Origin: an uncultured Ruminococcus sp.
GTDB lineage: Bacteria > Bacillota > Clostridia > Oscillospirales > CAG-272
Direction of reading: 5' to 3'
Length of the DNA stretch: 6,408 bases
Assembly: GCA_902783705.1 (NCBI GenBank)
Contig: CACZSA010000395.1
Location: 1 to 6,408, forward strand
A program made the position numbers and the translations under genes. The notes below the pieces were generated by a model. It was not told the origin of the DNA. It did no database searches and was given only the letters and a program-made list of their open reading frames with translations. Shown here piece after piece: positions 4,612 through 6,408 of this stretch (within the stretch, counting starts at the first letter, position 1; every line of letters starts with the position of its first letter).

Positions 4612-5928
4612 ATGACGGATTTTTCGGTTTTTGATTCGATCCCCGCCCTCCCCTTCGGCAAACCCGCCGACGGGATCTACAATGCCGGGGCGATGCTCGC
4701 GGACGACCGGGAGGCGATGACGCCCGAGGACGCGCAGATGCGGATGTTCACGGAGGTCTCCGAAGCGGATTTCGCACGGTACGCCGGGATCCTCGCCGAG
4801 GCGGGCTTCTGTGATCTTGCGGAGAACGACAACGAGGCCTATCATGCGCTGAACGGCTCGAAGGACGGCGTGAATGTGTACGCCTACCTCACAAAGGCGA
4901 CCGGGACCGTGCGCCTGATCCGGGACGTGCCTGGCCCGACCGTTTCCGCCCTGAGCGGCGGCGAGTCGGGTTCCCGTCCTGAGGAGATCTGCCAGTACGC
5001 GCTTTACTACGATCCCGTGAACGGGCACTCCCCGACGACGACCAACTGCGGGATGTTCTTCATCGTGAAGCTTTCGGACAATTCGCTCTTCATGATCGAC
5101 GGCGGCGACGAGCTGCAGTGCTCCGAGGAGGCCGTCTCGGGGATGTACCGCTTCCTCCGCCAATTCACCGGGATCCCGGAGGGGGAAAAGATGCGGATCG
5201 CCGGGTGGTTCTTCACCCACGCGCACGGGGATCACGTCGCGGCCTGCATCCGACTGCTGCGCACCTATCCCGAGGCCTTCGAGATCGAACGCGTCCTCTT
5301 CAATTTCCCGTCCCACACCGGGATCGGCGGACGCTGCGACCGGGAAGCCTTCCTCCTCAAGGACACCCTCCGCGAGTACGCGCCGGACGTCTGCGCCGTG
5401 AAGCTCCACAGCGGCATGACCTTCACGCTTGCCGGGACGCACTTCGACGTGCTCTATACGCATGAGGACGCCGTCAGCCCGGAGAACCCGACGGCATATC
5501 CCTTCCGCGACTTCAACTGCACGTCGACCGTTTTGAAAATGACGACGGTGAGCGGCGGCACGGTGATGTGGCTCGGCGACACGAACACCGAGACCGAGGC
5601 GCTTGTCGCACAGACCGTCCCCGCCCCCCTCTGGAAATCCGACGTCGTGCAGATCGCGCACCACTGCTTCAACTACCTCTCGACGCTCTATCCGATGATC
5701 GACGCGGATTACGCCATGCTTCCGAACAGCCATTACGGCGGACATACGGTCGAGAACGAGCCGAAGCTCGCGGAAGTGGTCGCCTGCCTCTCCGACCCCG
5801 CGAATCTCTGGTACGAGGATCAGACGACGGTCTTCCGCTTTGAGAACGGGCGCTACCGCGTCGTGAAAACTCTCCCGCGCGTGGGAGGGGAGCACGACGG
5901 CACCGATCTCTACGGCAGACGCGCCTGA
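4612..5928 (+). CDS. Metallo-beta-lactamase-fold hydrolase with an unassigned N-terminal region
   Basis: A 438-residue protein. Residues about 144-420 form a metallo-beta-lactamase fold. A strand pair ending FMIDGGDE (160-167) leads to the zinc motif THAHGDH (H203, H205, D207, H208). D323 in WLGDTNTE is the likely bridging ligand, and IAHHC (349-352) provides the distal His. The usual mid-domain His ligand is less clear; H235 (in PSHTG) is a candidate. Residues 1 to about 140 precede the fold. A predicted alpha/beta segment, YAGILAEAGFCDLAENDNEAYHALNG (57-82), runs into VNVYAYLTKATGTVRLIRDV (87-106); I recognise no domain there. There is no signal peptide or membrane segment, so it is probably cytosolic. 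Substrates of this fold range from thioesters and phosphodiesters to lactones, and none can be assigned. Tight coupling to the lipid kinase suggests related roles, perhaps hydrolysis of a phospholipid-derived ester. It ends 17 bases before the terminator shared with the converging gene. Confidence 0.88.
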   Translation: MTDFSVFDSIPALPFGKPADGIYNAGAMLADDREAMTPEDAQMRMFTEVSEADFARYAGILAEAGFCDLAENDNEAYHALNGSKDGVNVYAYLTKATGTVRLIRDVPGPTVSALSGGESGSRPEEICQYALYYDPVNGHSPTTTNCGMFFIVKLSDNSLFMIDGGDELQCSEEAVSGMYRFLRQFTGIPEGEKMRIAGWFFTHAHGDHVAACIRLLRTYPEAFEIERVLFNFPSHTGIGGRCDREAFLLKDTLREYAPDVCAVKLHSGMTFTLAGTHFDVLYTHEDAVSPENPTAYPFRDFNCTSTVLKMTTVSGGTVMWLGDTNTETEALVAQTVPAPLWKSDVVQIAHHCFNYLSTLYPMIDADYAMLPNSHYGGHTVENEPKLAEVVACLSDPANLWYEDQTTVFRFENGRYRVVKTLPRVGGEHDGTDLYGRRA

Positions 5929-5944
5929 ATCTGAACGATACGTG

Positions 5945-5980
5945 AAAACACCCGCTCCGATACGGAAACGGGTGTTTTTC
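5945..5980. terminator. Bidirectional intrinsic terminator between converging genes
   Basis: AAAACACCCG (5945-5954) pairs perfectly with CGGGTGTTTT (5969-5978), and inner TCCG/CGGA (5956-5959 with 5963-5966) can extend the hairpin. On the plus strand the stem ends in five T residues (5975-5979). On the minus strand the A-run becomes a T-run. It lies between the MBL stop (5928) and the catalase stop (5992), so it can end transcription from both sides. Confidence 0.88.
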
Positions 5981-5991
5981 AATGCGCATTC

Positions 5992-6408
5992 TTATTTCTT
6001 CGCGATCTTGTCGAATTCCGGGTTCCAGCCGTAGAAGTTCCGCGAATCGAGCTCCTCCTGCACCATGCGGAGCGCATCGCCGAACCGCTGGTAGTGCACG
6101 ACCTCGCGCTCGCGCAGGAACCGGATCGGATCGCACACGTCGGGATCGTCGATCAGCCGGAGCAGGTTGTCATACGTCACCCGCGCCTTCTGTTCGGCAG
6201 CGAGGTCCTCGTTCAGATCCGCGATCGCGTCGCCCTTCACGCCGATATACTTCATATCGAACGGCACGCCCGCGGCCGAGACCGGATAGACCCCCGTCGT
6301 GTGATCGACGAAGTATGTCGCGAATCCGGACTTCTCGATTTCCTCCGGCGTCAGGTTCCGGGTGAGCTGCGCGAGGATCGTCGCGACCATCTCCAGGTGT
6401 GCGAGCTC
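5992..6408 (-). CDS. cotJC: Manganese catalase family protein, CotJC-like spore coat type (partial)
   Basis: The C-terminal 138 residues are present; the start lies beyond the right edge. The fragment opens with ELAHLE, the ExxH ligand pair of dimanganese catalases (E1 and H4 of the fragment; Glu66/His69 in the Lactobacillus enzyme by recalled numbering). AAEQKAR provides a Glu at fragment position 72 and REREVVHYQRF a His at 105. They are 33 residues apart, exactly the Glu148-to-His181 spacing of that enzyme. The end, FYGWNPEFDKIAKK, is short, as in the roughly 190-residue CotJC proteins rather than longer catalases. CotJC is a spore-coat-associated protein of Bacillus and Clostridia; the fold decomposes hydrogen peroxide. 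Read-out is leftward into the bidirectional terminator, independent of the convergent MBL gene. The catalase fold is firm. The CotJC assignment rests on the length of the C-terminus, and CotJA/CotJB would be expected upstream of it, beyond the right edge of this window. Confidence 0.87.
   Translation of the reverse strand, partial: ELAHLEMVATILAQLTRNLTPEEIEKSGFATYFVDHTTGVYPVSAAGVPFDMKYIGVKGDAIADLNEDLAAEQKARVTYDNLLRLIDDPDVCDPIRFLREREVVHYQRFGDALRMVQEELDSRNFYGWNPEFDKIAKK

Noticed and set aside
4570..5982. A 470-codon open frame on the minus strand opposite the MBL gene
   Set aside because: It is antisense to a gene with zinc-binding motifs, is rich in Arg/Val/His/Gly without a domain, and starts inside the bidirectional terminator hairpin region.
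1..6408. CRISPR arrays, tRNA/rRNA genes, insertion sequences, attachment sites, long repeats
   Set aside because: No regularly spaced repeats, cloverleaf-like or rRNA sequence, transposase or terminal inverted repeats were seen on either strand.

Overview
The window looks like a GC-rich chromosomal stretch of a spore-forming Firmicute, most likely an uncultured clostridium. The main cue is the partial gene at the right edge, which reads as a manganese catalase of the CotJC spore-coat type. The YegS/DgkB-type lipid kinase, strong AGGAGG-like ribosome binding sites and two textbook sigma-A promoters fit this. The taxon is inferred; there is no rRNA or marker gene here.

Layout. Bases 1-1470 (minus strand) hold a two-gene operon: a PLP-dependent alpha-oxoamine synthase resembling bacterial serine palmitoyltransferase, overlapped by 11 nt by a short-chain dehydrogenase/reductase cut by the left edge. 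Bases 1471-1834 are a divergent regulatory region. It has a perfect-consensus promoter facing left, a near-consensus promoter facing right, a 20-bp near-palindrome over the left promoter's -10 element, a tandem heptamer upstream of its -35, and a structured leader of about 115 nt for the right-hand gene. Bases 1835-2836 encode a Gfo/Idh/MocA oxidoreductase, closed by a strong intrinsic terminator. Bases 2904-3632 encode a cytoplasmic SGNH/SASA-type esterase. Bases 3720-4601 encode a diacylglycerol/sphingosine-kinase-fold lipid kinase, and 4612-5928 a metallo-beta-lactamase-fold protein whose ribosome binding site overlaps the kinase stop codon. A bidirectional terminator (5945-5980) separates this from the converging manganese catalase gene (5992 to the right edge).

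How the genes may work together. The synthase plus SDR pair matches the first two steps of long-chain-base (sphingolipid-type) synthesis: condensation of an amino acid with an acyl thioester, then ketone reduction. A kinase of the fold that includes diacylglycerol and sphingosine kinases lies about 2.2 kb away on the other strand. A lipid-modification neighbourhood is therefore a plausible but unproven reading. The Gfo/Idh oxidoreductase and SASA esterase look more like sugar or glycan catabolism, and the MBL protein has no assignable substrate. The most interesting points are the SPT-like operon in an apparent spore former, its unusually well-defined promoter/operator region, and the MBL protein's unassigned N-terminal region.
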